DNA from: Phocaeicola oris
Lineage (GTDB): Bacteria; Bacteroidota; Bacteroidia; Bacteroidales; Bacteroidaceae
DNA: 64,000 nucleotides
Assembly (NCBI RefSeq): GCF_021295095.1
Contig: NZ_JAJLQX010000002.1
Span: 180,682-244,681, forward strand
Direction: 5' to 3'
The notes under the pieces: model-generated
The model's database searches: none
What the model was told of the DNA's origin: nothing
The model's input: the letters and a program-made list of their open reading frames with translations, nothing else
Translations under genes and position numbers: made by a program
Part shown: positions 54,391 through 63,489 of the stretch, one piece after another
How positions within the stretch are numbered: position 1 is the first letter of the stretch
How the letters are laid out: each line of letters starts with the position of its first letter

Positions 54391-55128
54391 ATGTATAAAG
54401 AAGCTTTAAATAAATATTTAGAAACCCACGGACTTTCTACATTCAACTTGAAAGCCGTTCTATTCGATATGGATGGTGTTCTCTACAACTCTATGCCTAT
54501 TCACGCGGACTCATGGCATGTTGTTATGGAACGGTTCGGATTACATCTTAGTAGAGAAGAAGCGTATATGCACGAAGGACGAACCGGTGCAGGAACTATT
54601 AATATCATCAGTCGGCGCGAACGAGGAAGAGACGCTACACCCGAAGAAATTGAGATGATATACACTGCAAAAGCAGAAGAGTTCAACAAGCATTCAAAAC
54701 CGGACAAAATGCCCGGTGCACTTGACGTACTAAACCAAATAAAAGCCAATGGATTGAAGATTATTTTAGTTACGGGTTCAGGGCAAAAATCACTTTTGGA
54801 ACGCTTGAATAGAAGTTTCCCCAATATATTCCATGAAGAGTTGATGGTCACTGCATTTGATGTTGAAAAAGGCAAACCAAATCCGGAACCTTATTTAATA
54901 GGCTTGGAAAAAGGCGGAGTGAAAGCTAACGAGGCAATTGTAATAGAAAATGCTCCGCTTGGTGTAGAAGCCGGATCAAAAGCCGGTATCTTTACAATAG
55001 CTGTAAATACCGGACCGCTACCTGACAAAGTACTGTGGGATGCCGGAGCAAATATCCTGTTCCCCTCCATGACAAAATTCAGTAAACAGTGGGAAAGTCT
55101 CCGGAAAGAGATTACTCAATCCAATTAG
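54391..55128 (+). CDS. HAD-superfamily phosphatase/phosphomutase (beta-phosphoglucomutase-like)
   Basis: 245 residues. The catalytic aspartates are D26 and D28 in VLFDMDGVLYNS; the later motifs are VTGSGQKS (motif II Thr/Ser), EKGKPNPEPYL (motif III Lys) and VIENAPLGVEAGSKAG (motif IV acidic loop). The helical cap (about residues 35-100) is of the beta-phosphoglucomutase/phosphatase type. The likely substrate is a small sugar phosphate. The start codon is two bases after the hairpin's T run, so it has either a leaky terminator or translation from an internal promoter; no obvious -7 box was seen. Confidence 0.85.
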   Translation: MYKEALNKYLETHGLSTFNLKAVLFDMDGVLYNSMPIHADSWHVVMERFGLHLSREEAYMHEGRTGAGTINIISRRERGRDATPEEIEMIYTAKAEEFNKHSKPDKMPGALDVLNQIKANGLKIILVTGSGQKSLLERLNRSFPNIFHEELMVTAFDVEKGKPNPEPYLIGLEKGGVKANEAIVIENAPLGVEAGSKAGIFTIAVNTGPLPDKVLWDAGANILFPSMTKFSKQWESLRKEITQSN

Positions 55129-55536
55129 AAGGGTAAAATCAGTAGTAAGAAAATTAATGAATAAGTTACAACTATTTACTTTGCCCACCTATAATGTCAT
55201 AAACAAAGGGAATAATAGATAAAGACAAACTATGCTTATCGATCTCCTCATTCGAGCATTATATAGAACAAACTCAGCGGAATTCGTTTTTCATAGCATG
55301 ATCATCAATTGCGCAGACTGATGGTCAAAAAGATAACCTGTAGTTATTACCGATGCAAGGTTCATGATGAAGTTATGCTGATTTTCTTATCCCATTTAGA
55401 TAAATTATATAATTTTGCATTTGCCTTTAGAATCCACCGATGAAGAATAAACAATAAAGTATATTAAAATATATAGGTATATCGTTTCTTTTGAGTAAAT
55501 TCGAATGTTAAATAATAATTTTAAACATAAAACAAT
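55129..55536. other. Intergenic region upstream of nagB
   Basis: 408 bases with no protein-like frame. It holds a candidate -7 box (55410-55417) and then an AT-rich leader of about 110 nt before nagB. No riboswitch or repeat was recognised. Confidence 0.4.
55410..55417 (+). promoter_or_regulatory. Putative -7 box of the nagB operon
   Basis: TAATTTTG, about 120 bp upstream of the nagB ATG, suggesting a long leader. A -33 element is not evident. Confidence 0.35.
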
Positions 55537-56328
55537 ATGAGATTAATTATCGAACCCAATTACGAAAAACTCTCTAAGTGGGCTGCAAATTATGTTGTGA
55601 GTAAAATCAACGCAGCTGAACCAACAAAAGAAAAGCCTTTTGTATTAGGTTGTCCAACCGGCTCCTCTCCTCTTGGCATGTACAAGGAGTTGATTCAGTT
55701 GAATAAAACCGGCAAAGTTTCTTTCAAGAACGTTGTAACATTTAACATGGACGAATACGTCGGACTTCCGGAAAACCACCCGGAGAGCTACCACTCTTTC
55801 ATGTTTACCAATTTCTTTAATCATATTGATATCAAGAAGGAAAATATTCATATCCTCAATGGTAATGCAAAAGATTTAGAAAAAGAATGTGCTGATTATG
55901 AAAAAGCTATTGCTTCATTTGGTGGTGTAGATCTTTTCATGGGTGGAATTGGTCCTGATGGACATATTGCATTCAATGAACCGGGCTCATCCTTATCATC
56001 ACGTACCAGAATTAAGACATTGACAACCGATACGATCATAGCCAACTCTCGTTTTTTTGAAAACGATATAAATAAAGTTCCTAAAACAGCCTTAACCGTC
56101 GGTGTCGGAACTGTTCTCTCAGCAAAGGAAGTGATGATTCTCGTTAACGGACATAATAAAGCCCGTGCTTTACAGCATGCAGTTGAAGGAGGCATTACGC
56201 AGATGTGGACTATCAGTGCCTTACAAATGCATCAGTATGGCATTATTGTTTGTGATGAAGCAGCTACAGATGAATTGAAGGTTGGTACATACCGCTATTT
56301 CAAAGATATAGAAAAAAATAATCTTTAA
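55537..56328 (+). CDS. nagB: Glucosamine-6-phosphate deaminase
   Basis: 263 residues, colinear with E. coli NagB. It converts glucosamine-6-phosphate to fructose-6-phosphate and ammonia. Active-site residues are all present: D72 in [11 protein letters not shown], and D141, H143 and E148 in [12 protein letters not shown]. The hexosamine phosphate loop [15 protein letters not shown] is near residue 40. It feeds the pgi substrate pool. The next gene is a NagB-like fusion, 12 bp on. Confidence 0.96.
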   Translation: MRLIIEPNYEKLSKWAANYVVSKINAAEPTKEKPFVLGCPTGSSPLGMYKELIQLNKTGKVSFKNVVTFNMDEYVGLPENHPESYHSFMFTNFFNHIDIKKENIHILNGNAKDLEKECADYEKAIASFGGVDLFMGGIGPDGHIAFNEPGSSLSSRTRIKTLTTDTIIANSRFFENDINKVPKTALTVGVGTVLSAKEVMILVNGHNKARALQHAVEGGITQMWTISALQMHQYGIIVCDEAATDELKVGTYRYFKDIEKNNL

Positions 56329-56340
56329 TATTTTCAACAG

Positions 56341-58329
56341 ATGAGAACAAACTTAAGTTCACAGATTTCTCTTAACAGAATATCTCCCAAATACTACAAA
56401 CCCGGAAATGCAGTAGAGCGCTCCGTTCTTACTCGCTACGAAAAGATTCCTACTTATATATATGAAACTATCGAAAATGGCGTAAATGCCATAGCTGATG
56501 AAGTAATTAATAAGATTCAAGAACGCCAGCGCGAAGGCAAATTCTGTGTGATTGCAGCAGGGACAGGTGCTTCACTCAGACCTTTATACGCAGAATTGGT
56601 TCGCAGACATCATGATAAGGGTGTCAGCTTTCGTAACTTGGTAGTTTTCAATTTATATGAATATTATCCTCTTCCATCAAAGGATGCCAAAAGCAGCTTC
56701 CAACAATTAAGTGAATTATTCCTTAATCAGGTAGACATTGACAAACATAATATATTCACTATCGACGGGACCATTGCACAAGAATCAGTTTCTGAATACT
56801 GCCGTCTGTACGAGCAGCGGATTCTTACATTTGGAGGAATAGATATTGTTCTGATGGGAATTGGACGCGAAGGTAATATTGGAATGAATGAGCCGGGCTC
56901 TACACTTAGCTCTGATACCCGATTAATCCTTATCGATTCTACATCACGCACCGAAGCTTCGAACAATTTAGGAGTTGATAATTTACCACCGTGTTCCATC
57001 ACAATGGGAGTGTCAACCATCATGTCTGCCAGAAAAATTTATATGTTAGCTTGGGGTGATGGAAAAGCTGATATCATTCGTGACGCTGTGGAAGAAAAGC
57101 ATACTGATTCTTTACCGGCTTCTTATCTTCAGGTTCATAACAATACCAGTGTATGCATTGACCTTGCCGCTGCCGCTCACCTGACCAGAATTCAAAGGCC
57201 TTGGTTAGTAACCAATTGCGAGTGGAACGATAAATTAATTCGTAGTGCTATTGTTTGGCTTTGCCAACGGATTAACAAGCCAATTTTAAAATTGACCAAT
57301 AAAGATTACAATGAGAATGGTTTAAGTGAATTGTTAGCTCTGTATGGTTCTGCATATAATGTAAACATCAAAATCTTCAACGACTTACAACATACCATTA
57401 CCGGGTGGCCGGGTGGAAAGCCTAACGCAGATGACACATATCGTCCGGAAAGAGCAAAACCATTTCCGAAACGGGTGATTGTATTCTCTCCACACCCTGA
57501 TGATGATGTTATATCCATGGGAGGAACAATTCGTCGTTTGGTTCAGCAAGAACATGAAGTTCATATAGCATACGAGACTTCCGGGAATATTGCTGTTGGA
57601 GATGAAGAAGTTGTACGTTTCCTACATTTTATCAATGGATTTAACCAGTTGTTTGATAACGACTCAAACAAGACCATCAAAAAGATGTACAAAGAGATTC
57701 GTAAGTTCCTTGCAGAAAAGAAAGAAGGTGCCATTGATACACAAGATATTTTGACTATCAAAGGATTGATTCGCCGTGGCGAAGCGCGAACTGCTTGTAC
57801 TTATAACCAAATTCCTTTGAACAGAGTCCACTTCTTAGATTTACCTTTTTATGAAACAGGCAAGATTGATAAGAATCCGATGGGACAAACTGATGTAGAC
57901 ATTATTCTGAATCTGTTACGTGAAGTGAAGCCTCATCAGATTTTCGTTGCCGGTGATTTAGCCGATCCTCATGGGACACATAAAGTATGCACTGATGCTG
58001 TTCTTGCCGCCATTGATATAGAGAAAGGGAATAAAGCAGAATGGTTGAACGATTGCAGAATTTGGATGTATCGTGGCGCATGGGCTGAATGGGAAATAGA
58101 AAATATTGAAATGGCTGTTCCTTTAAGCCCTGAAGAGCTTCGCGCTAAGCGAAATTCTATTCTGAAACATCAATCACAGATGGAAAGTGCTCCATTCCTC
58201 GGGAACGATGAACGTTTATTCTGGCAGCGTGCTGAAGATCGTAATCGTGGTACGGCTAAGCTGTATGATGACCTCGGACTTGCATGTTATGAAGCAATGG
58301 AAGCATTTGTAGAATATAAGCCTCTATAA
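56341..58329 (+). CDS. NagB-like/PIG-L (LmbE) deacetylase fusion with altered deaminase site
   Basis: 662 residues. Residues about 30-290 are NagB-like (AAGTGASLRPLYAELVRR, GIGREGNIGMNEPGS). The catalytic residues differ from NagB: D72 becomes Tyr106 (NLYEYYPLP), D141 becomes Glu177, H143 becomes Asn179; only E148 (Glu184) is kept. So deamination of glucosamine-6-phosphate is unlikely. Residues about 375-640 are a PIG-L/LmbE zinc deacetylase with SPHPDDDVISMGG (about 384, the last acidic residue Asp, often Glu) and DLADPHGTHK (the His pair). The fusion suggests a sensor or carbohydrate-binding NagB module joined to an N-acetyl-sugar deacetylase. It is co-transcribed with authentic nagB. Confidence 0.85.
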   Translation: MRTNLSSQISLNRISPKYYKPGNAVERSVLTRYEKIPTYIYETIENGVNAIADEVINKIQERQREGKFCVIAAGTGASLRPLYAELVRRHHDKGVSFRNLVVFNLYEYYPLPSKDAKSSFQQLSELFLNQVDIDKHNIFTIDGTIAQESVSEYCRLYEQRILTFGGIDIVLMGIGREGNIGMNEPGSTLSSDTRLILIDSTSRTEASNNLGVDNLPPCSITMGVSTIMSARKIYMLAWGDGKADIIRDAVEEKHTDSLPASYLQVHNNTSVCIDLAAAAHLTRIQRPWLVTNCEWNDKLIRSAIVWLCQRINKPILKLTNKDYNENGLSELLALYGSAYNVNIKIFNDLQHTITGWPGGKPNADDTYRPERAKPFPKRVIVFSPHPDDDVISMGGTIRRLVQQEHEVHIAYETSGNIAVGDEEVVRFLHFINGFNQLFDNDSNKTIKKMYKEIRKFLAEKKEGAIDTQDILTIKGLIRRGEARTACTYNQIPLNRVHFLDLPFYETGKIDKNPMGQTDVDIILNLLREVKPHQIFVAGDLADPHGTHKVCTDAVLAAIDIEKGNKAEWLNDCRIWMYRGAWAEWEIENIEMAVPLSPEELRAKRNSILKHQSQMESAPFLGNDERLFWQRAEDRNRGTAKLYDDLGLACYEAMEAFVEYKPL

Positions 58330-58349
58330 AATTGTCCGAATAACTCTAT

Positions 58350-58385
58350 AAAAAATCCCACCGAGCGCTTCAGTGGGATTTTTTA
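58350..58385. terminator. Bidirectional terminator between nagB operon and BASS transporter
   Basis: AAAAAATCCCAC and GTGGGATTTTTT form a perfect 12-bp stem with an 11-nt loop; T runs on both strands serve the two convergent genes. Confidence 0.9.
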
Positions 58386-59342
58386 TTTCTTTTCATCCTT
58401 CCGTCGTTTATCCCAAAGTTCAATACTATTTATAATATTCTGCCACAGAATATAACAACCGGGACCAACTGAAGAGAGTGGATTCAAATAAGTATAAGCT
58501 ATCCAAATAGCAAATGCTGTATTCTTTTGCCCCAATGCCTGACCGGCATCAATTGTTGAACCATAATACGCACCTATCCCTTTACCACATGCAAACTGAA
58601 TAATACACAATATCAATCCTAAAACAGCAATTAATAAAAGGAAACCAACCGTGGCATCGGAATGACAGATATGCTTGACTGTCGTTCCGGTAACAATGGA
58701 AAGAGAGGCTCCCCACAAATAAAATGACAAATCTTTAACACTAATAATCTGTTGATGGAAATGACGCATATAATGCTTTACAATGTAGGCAAGTATCATT
58801 GGCACCACCAAAATAATACATACCTTATATAATATAAGAAGAAACGACTGAATAAAACTCATGCTCAGATCAGGATTGATAAGCGGGAAACAAACAGGGA
58901 CAAGCATAGCCGTAATAAAGTTGGAAATAAAAGTATATGTCGTCATAGACGTTAAATTCCCTCCCAACTTTTCCGTTACTACTGCCGCAGCTGCCGCGCA
59001 AGGACCAATAATACAAGTCAGCATACTTTCGACTAAAATTAACTTATTGCCCTTCAACCCGAATGCCAAAATAATACCGACTAATATCAACGAAAAAATC
59101 ACCTGAAACATTCCTACCCACAAGTGCCACTTCACAGGACGCATTTTTTTAAAATCCACTTTGCAGAAAGTGACAAAAAGAATCAAGAACATGAAAAGAG
59201 GAAAAATGAAATCAAAAATCGGATCGAAGAAATTAGCCGCATGCTCCAATACCGGAGTATAAGCAAATATCAAATACAATATCGTTCCGGCAGCCATTGA
59301 AACCGGAAGTGTCCAGTTCTTCAAAAAACGGATAATATCCAT
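58383..59342 (-). CDS. Bile-acid:Na+ symporter family (BASS) transporter
   Basis: 319 residues, nine to ten membrane helices. The core GSTIDAGQALGQKNTAFAIW and the PLSSVGPGCYILWQN end match the sodium-binding region of BASS transporters. The other signature, GPCAAAAAVVTEKLGGN, sits in helix 4. Family members carry bile acids, pantoate or other organic anions, or small acids in bacteria; the ligand is not visible. It is divergent from the second BtuB-like gene. The 3' end overlaps a bidirectional terminator. Confidence 0.82.
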   Translation of the reverse strand: MDIIRFLKNWTLPVSMAAGTILYLIFAYTPVLEHAANFFDPIFDFIFPLFMFLILFVTFCKVDFKKMRPVKWHLWVGMFQVIFSLILVGIILAFGLKGNKLILVESMLTCIIGPCAAAAAVVTEKLGGNLTSMTTYTFISNFITAMLVPVCFPLINPDLSMSFIQSFLLILYKVCIILVVPMILAYIVKHYMRHFHQQIISVKDLSFYLWGASLSIVTGTTVKHICHSDATVGFLLLIAVLGLILCIIQFACGKGIGAYYGSTIDAGQALGQKNTAFAIWIAYTYLNPLSSVGPGCYILWQNIINSIELWDKRRKDEKK

Positions 59343-59362
59343 AGCACATCTCTTTTCGACTA

Positions 59363-59370
59363 CAAAATTA
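59363..59370 (-). promoter_or_regulatory. Putative -7 box of the BASS transporter gene
   Basis: The minus strand reads TAATTTTG, 20 bp upstream of the ATG. Confidence 0.45.
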
Positions 59371-59392
59371 CAGCTTTTCAGGAAGTTTTTGA

Positions 59393-59400
59393 TATCTTTG
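59393..59400 (+). promoter_or_regulatory. Putative -7 box of the second BtuB-like gene
   Basis: TATCTTTG; a transcript start near 59408 makes the TTG at 59409 implausible and favours the ATG at 59445. Confidence 0.5.
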
Positions 59401-59444
59401 CAACCGATTTGCTCAACGAACGAGCTTATTTAACAAATTATAGT

Positions 59445-61508
59445 ATGTACAATTCTAATTCAATCAAGCGTAATCTTCTTGTGTTCAAACATTTTTCTCA
59501 CAAGAAATATGCGTTGTTCGCTTGTGTTGGAAAAGAAGTCAAAATTAGCGTTCTTGCTGTATGCGTATTAACTTACGCCAATGTAAATTGCATCAGCGCC
59601 CAGACTTACAAAGCCGACACAACCACTGCACAAAAAGAACTTACGTTAGAGGAGGTAGTAGTGACTGGCTCCAGAGCGCCGATGAGTATTTCTCAGTCGG
59701 CCAGAATGGTAACTGTACTCGATCGTAGCGATATTGCCGCTGCCCCTGTACAAAGTGTTAACGATCTTCTAAAGTACGCCGTTGGTGTAGATGTCAGACA
59801 GCGTGGAGCTATCGGAGCTCAGACTGACATCAGTGTTCGAGGTGGAACAAACGAACAAATCACTATTCTTCTTAACGGTATCAACATTTGTGATCCGCAA
59901 ACCGGACACAACGTCTTTGAACTCCCTGTCGACATCAGCGAAATTGAACGTATTGAGATATTGGAAGGACCTGCCGGACGTGTATATGGTACGTCTTCCT
60001 TAGTTGGTGCCATCAATATTGTTACCAAAATAGCCGCCAACAGCAGTGTGGACGTTCATATCAAAGGAGGTTCGTACGGTTATCTCACTACCGGAGGACG
60101 AGCCAATGTCGTATCCGGGAAATGGAATAACCAAATCTCTGCCAATTATACTAAAAGCGACGGCTATACACGCGCAAAGGGAGGTAATCTAAATTCGGAC
60201 TACGAAGGAGGTCGTGTGTTCTATCAGGGTAATTATAATAACGAAAATATAAAAGTGAACTGGCATGCCGGTATGACAACCAAGGGATTTGGTTCAAACA
60301 CGTTCTACAGTTCTAAATTTGATAATCAATACGAACATGTCGCAAAGATTATGACTGCGCTGCAAGCAGAAACAAAAGGAGTTATCCATTTTCGACCATC
60401 CATTTATTGGAATAGAAACTACGACCGTTTTGAACTGATTCGGGGCAGCGAAGCAAAATATAAATTCAACTATAACCGTACAGATGTGTTTGGGTTAAAC
60501 CTGAACAGTTATTTCGACTGGACCTTGGGACGTACAGCATTCGGTGGAGAATTCCGTAATGAAGACCTGATTAGTGGGAATTTAGGAGAACCGCTGAATA
60601 AGACTCGGCACATTCATGGTACAGACAGGAATTATACTCTTGGTTTAAACAGAAGTAACTTGAGTATTCATTTGGAACATAATATTATTCTCAACCGTTT
60701 CACTCTTTCTGCCGGTGTTATTGCTGTAAAAAACACATGGAACGAAATGAATTTCCAATTCTATCCCGGTGCTGACGTAAGCTATCGACTTGGAAGCGGA
60801 TTCAGTATATACGCTTCATACAATACTTCTTTAAGAATGCCTTCTTTTACTGAATTATATTATTCTTTGGGTGGTTATAAAGCCGATAAGTATTTAAAAC
60901 CTGAAGAGATGACCTCACTTGAAGGCGGCATACGATACAATGTTCCCGGAATAGAAGCAAAGGTAAGTGTATATCATCATCATGGAAAGAACATGATCGA
61001 CTGGATTAAAAATACTTCAAAAGGGAATGACGCAGAATGGGAATCGGTTAATCATTCAAAAGTTAATGCATTAGGATTCGAAATCAGTTCCCGCTTTAAC
61101 TTACGCGAACTGTTCCCTGCTCAGAATGTATTTAACAGTTTCCAAGTTGCGTACAGCTACATCAATCAGGATAAAGATCTGGAATCGAATTATGTATCAC
61201 ACTATGCGTTGGAATATTTACGTCATAAGTTGGTCAGTAAACTGAATCTTCACATCTATAAGCTATTAAACTTCAGCACATCCTATCGCTATCAGTATCG
61301 CATCGGTAACTATACTGATACACAAGGTAATTCGCGCCAACTGAAACCCTACTCTTTAGTTGATGCCCGCCTTTCTTGGGATGCCCCGAAATATGCGCTT
61401 TATATTGAAGGGAATAATATACTTAATAAAACTTATTACGATTATGGAGATGTTCCTCAGCCCGGTTTTTGGTTCATGGCTGGTGGAAGCATTCATTTTA
61501 ATTTATAA
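59445..61508 (+). CDS. BtuB-like TonB-dependent outer-membrane receptor, second copy
   Basis: 687 residues from the ATG at 59445. The unusually long N-terminus ends in a signal-like segment (SVLAVCVLTYANVNCISAQ). The TonB box-like region and plug follow: LTLEEVVVTGSRAPMSISQS, VNDLLKYAVGVDVRQRG, ISVRGGTNEQITILLNGINI, EILEGPAGRVYGTSSLVGAINIVTK (abridged). The barrel ends with a terminal aromatic/Leu residue (GGSIHFNL). It resembles vitamin B12 or siderophore receptors, without an adjacent lipoprotein gene. No riboswitch precedes it. A terminator follows 30 bp after the stop. Confidence 0.82.
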   Translation: MYNSNSIKRNLLVFKHFSHKKYALFACVGKEVKISVLAVCVLTYANVNCISAQTYKADTTTAQKELTLEEVVVTGSRAPMSISQSARMVTVLDRSDIAAAPVQSVNDLLKYAVGVDVRQRGAIGAQTDISVRGGTNEQITILLNGINICDPQTGHNVFELPVDISEIERIEILEGPAGRVYGTSSLVGAINIVTKIAANSSVDVHIKGGSYGYLTTGGRANVVSGKWNNQISANYTKSDGYTRAKGGNLNSDYEGGRVFYQGNYNNENIKVNWHAGMTTKGFGSNTFYSSKFDNQYEHVAKIMTALQAETKGVIHFRPSIYWNRNYDRFELIRGSEAKYKFNYNRTDVFGLNLNSYFDWTLGRTAFGGEFRNEDLISGNLGEPLNKTRHIHGTDRNYTLGLNRSNLSIHLEHNIILNRFTLSAGVIAVKNTWNEMNFQFYPGADVSYRLGSGFSIYASYNTSLRMPSFTELYYSLGGYKADKYLKPEEMTSLEGGIRYNVPGIEAKVSVYHHHGKNMIDWIKNTSKGNDAEWESVNHSKVNALGFEISSRFNLRELFPAQNVFNSFQVAYSYINQDKDLESNYVSHYALEYLRHKLVSKLNLHIYKLLNFSTSYRYQYRIGNYTDTQGNSRQLKPYSLVDARLSWDAPKYALYIEGNNILNKTYYDYGDVPQPGFWFMAGGSIHFNL

Positions 61509-61537
61509 ACCTATTCATCGTTCGTAGAGAAATTAAA

Positions 61538-61578
61538 AAATCCTCTAATCCAGTTTTCTCGGATTAGAGGATTTCTTT
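61538..61578. terminator. Strong terminator after the BtuB-like gene
   Basis: A perfect 14-bp stem (AAATCCTCTAATCC with GGATTAGAGGATTT) and a 9-nt loop, with T- and A-rich flanks. Confidence 0.9.
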
Positions 61579-61826
61579 CATATACCAAACAGACACAATT
61601 AAAAATATATAATTAATATTTCATCAACCAATTAAGCGAAAACAGTTAATTATTCCTTTTATCAGACTGTTTTTAAATAAATTGTTAACTACTCAATCAA
61701 TAGATTTAGTAGATTCGCTAAAAAGAATTAGGAAGCCTTACATAACTATTTATGTAGGGTTGATATTAGAAGTATTTTTCTTTTCATAACAAGTCTCTAT
61801 TAATATTTTAACCGTAATTAAAAAGT
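61579..61826. other. Intergenic region between receptor and nagA
   Basis: AT-rich. One weaker hairpin (AAAACAGT with ACTGTTTT, about 61637-61674) resembles a second terminator. No gene seen. Confidence 0.4.
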
Positions 61827-61856
61827 ATAAGTCGTCTCTGAGAAGAGAAGACTTAT
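61827..61856 (-). terminator. Terminator of nagA
   Basis: ATAAGTCGTCTC pairs with GAGAAGACTTAT (one mismatch) around a 6-nt loop, just after the nagA stop at 61859 on the minus strand. Confidence 0.75.
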
Positions 61857-61858
61857 TT

Positions 61859-63025
61859 TTATATGTGACATGTGCCTTCAACAAGATGTCCCATCTGCCA
61901 TACTCCCGCAACTTGCAATTTGTTATCAAGTATCAGTATATCCGCGTCCTTACCTTTCTGTAAAGAACCTTTTCTATCATAAACACCCATAATCTTGGCC
62001 GGAGTTTCCGAAGCCATACGAACGACATCCTCCAAAAGAATATTTGTTTCTGTAGCGACAGTCCGAATCAGACGATCCATCGTAGCGATACTTCCGGTTA
62101 AAGCAGAACGGTCGGCCAACTTACATACACCATCTTCTATGATAACACGCGGATCGAACGCATGAGTTGATTCACTCGCGGCAGGAGCCAACGCATCGGT
62201 AATCAAACACATCTTCTCCACGCCCTTCATCTTATAAATTAGTTTCAGAATGGCCGGAGGCAAATGTTTACCGTCGGCAATCACCTCCACGGTCATATTA
62301 TCTATTAAATAGACACTCTCTACTGTCCCTTCATGTTTATAGCCTCCTTCCCCCTTATGAAATCCTTTCATACCATTATAGAAATGTGTGGCATGCGTAT
62401 AACCTGAGTTCCATGCGGCAAGAACATCATTATATTCAGCTGTAGTATGAGCTATGCTCACTAAAATATCTTTGCCGGCCGCATACTTGCCGAAGTCCAA
62501 AGCACCCTCACGTTCAGGAGCGGCATCGCAACGCTTGACGCATGGCCAATTCTCTATCAACGGCTTATATACTTCCGGATTAGGAAGTATAATATTCTCC
62601 GGTATCTGCCCACCTGCCTCAACCGGATTCAGATACGGACCTTCCAAATGCAATCCAAGAATCGGAGTATCAGGGGCTTTCATCATTTCAGTGACAGTAG
62701 CGCATGCTTTTTCAATCATTGGAATGGACGATGAGGCAAGCGTAGGATAAACACAAGTCGTTCCGTGCTTCAGGTGTGCTTGAATAGCTGTATTGAAAGC
62801 CTCTTCCGTACCTTCCATAAAATCTCTTCCGCCGCCGCCATGAACATGAAGTTCTATTCCTCCGGGAAGAATATAGTTTCCATGTGCGTCAACAATAACA
62901 GCACCATCAATTTTTAAGTTGTTATTATCTATTTCCAAAATCTTGGATCCTTCCATTATGACAGACCCATTTTTAACCCATCCTTGGGGCGTCAAGATAA
63001 GACCATTTATTATTTGAGTTAACAT
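61859..63025 (-). CDS. nagA: N-acetylglucosamine-6-phosphate deacetylase
   Basis: 388 residues. It removes the acetyl group from GlcNAc-6-P, giving the substrate of NagB. Metal and catalytic motifs are GGIELHVHGGGGRDFMEG (HxH near residue 60), GLHLEGPYLNPVEAGGQ (Glu about residue 125), IAHTTAEYN, and a conserved Asp in LITDALAPA. Length and domains are normal for the amidohydrolase fold. It is separate from the nagB operon and reads the opposite way. Confidence 0.96.
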   Translation of the reverse strand: MLTQIINGLILTPQGWVKNGSVIMEGSKILEIDNNNLKIDGAVIVDAHGNYILPGGIELHVHGGGGRDFMEGTEEAFNTAIQAHLKHGTTCVYPTLASSSIPMIEKACATVTEMMKAPDTPILGLHLEGPYLNPVEAGGQIPENIILPNPEVYKPLIENWPCVKRCDAAPEREGALDFGKYAAGKDILVSIAHTTAEYNDVLAAWNSGYTHATHFYNGMKGFHKGEGGYKHEGTVESVYLIDNMTVEVIADGKHLPPAILKLIYKMKGVEKMCLITDALAPAASESTHAFDPRVIIEDGVCKLADRSALTGSIATMDRLIRTVATETNILLEDVVRMASETPAKIMGVYDRKGSLQKGKDADILILDNKLQVAGVWQMGHLVEGTCHI

Positions 63026-63063
63026 AGTGTATTTAGTTGCTTAGACAATTCCTTTGTTTATTG

Positions 63064-63071
63064 CAAAAGTA
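63064..63071 (-). promoter_or_regulatory. Putative -7 box of nagA
   Basis: The minus strand reads TACTTTTG, 38 bp upstream of the nagA ATG. Confidence 0.45.
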
Positions 63072-63179
63072 CAATAATTAAAGGTATTTTCATCGGTTAA
63101 GCGTTCTTTTTATGAAGAGAGATTACACAAAAAAAGTTATAAGTATCCCTCTATAAAGTCATACTGATAAACCGAATAA

Positions 63180-63280
63180 GTGATGCGGATGAGTTGATCA
63201 ATTCATGCGTATCATTTGCTCAACTCATGCGCATGAGTTACTCAACTCATACGTATCACATCATCGAACGATATGTATCA
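63180..63280. repeat. 22-bp palindromic repeat array, locus 5
   Basis: Three to four units including the perfect 18-bp palindrome AACTCATGCGCATGAGTT (about 63222-63240) and a TACGTATCA end. It lies between nagA and the IS element. The left flank GAATAAGTGATGCGGATGA echoes locus 4. Confidence 0.8.
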
Positions 63281-63447
63281 TGACTTTACCTGATTTTACT
63301 AGACACTTTTTTGCTACATTAGCTGAACCGGTAGACACTTTTTTTCTTGCCATACTGATTCCCTATACACCATCGAGCAACCCGTGCTGTTTTGATAGAC
63401 AGTGCAAGAAAACCGGACATGCAGAGTCCAGGATTTGCTCGTTTGCT

Positions 63448-63484
63448 AAAACCGGATACCCCTCAATGGGGCATTCCGGTTTTT
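63448..63484 (-). terminator. Hairpin terminator downstream of the IS transposase
   Basis: AAAACCGGA..CCCC pairs with GGGG..TCCGGTTTT around a 5-nt loop, 6 bp after the transposase stop on the minus strand. Confidence 0.7.
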
Positions 63485-63489
63485 GACCG

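Noticed and set aside
55129-55536. Riboswitch or glmS-type ribozyme in the nagB leader
   Set aside because: The leader is AT-rich with no stable conserved stems recognised, and glmS is not the downstream gene.
63205-63486. Reading frame on the plus strand between locus 5 and the transposase
   Set aside because: It runs through the palindromic repeat, the IS end and the terminator hairpin, and has no protein-like character.
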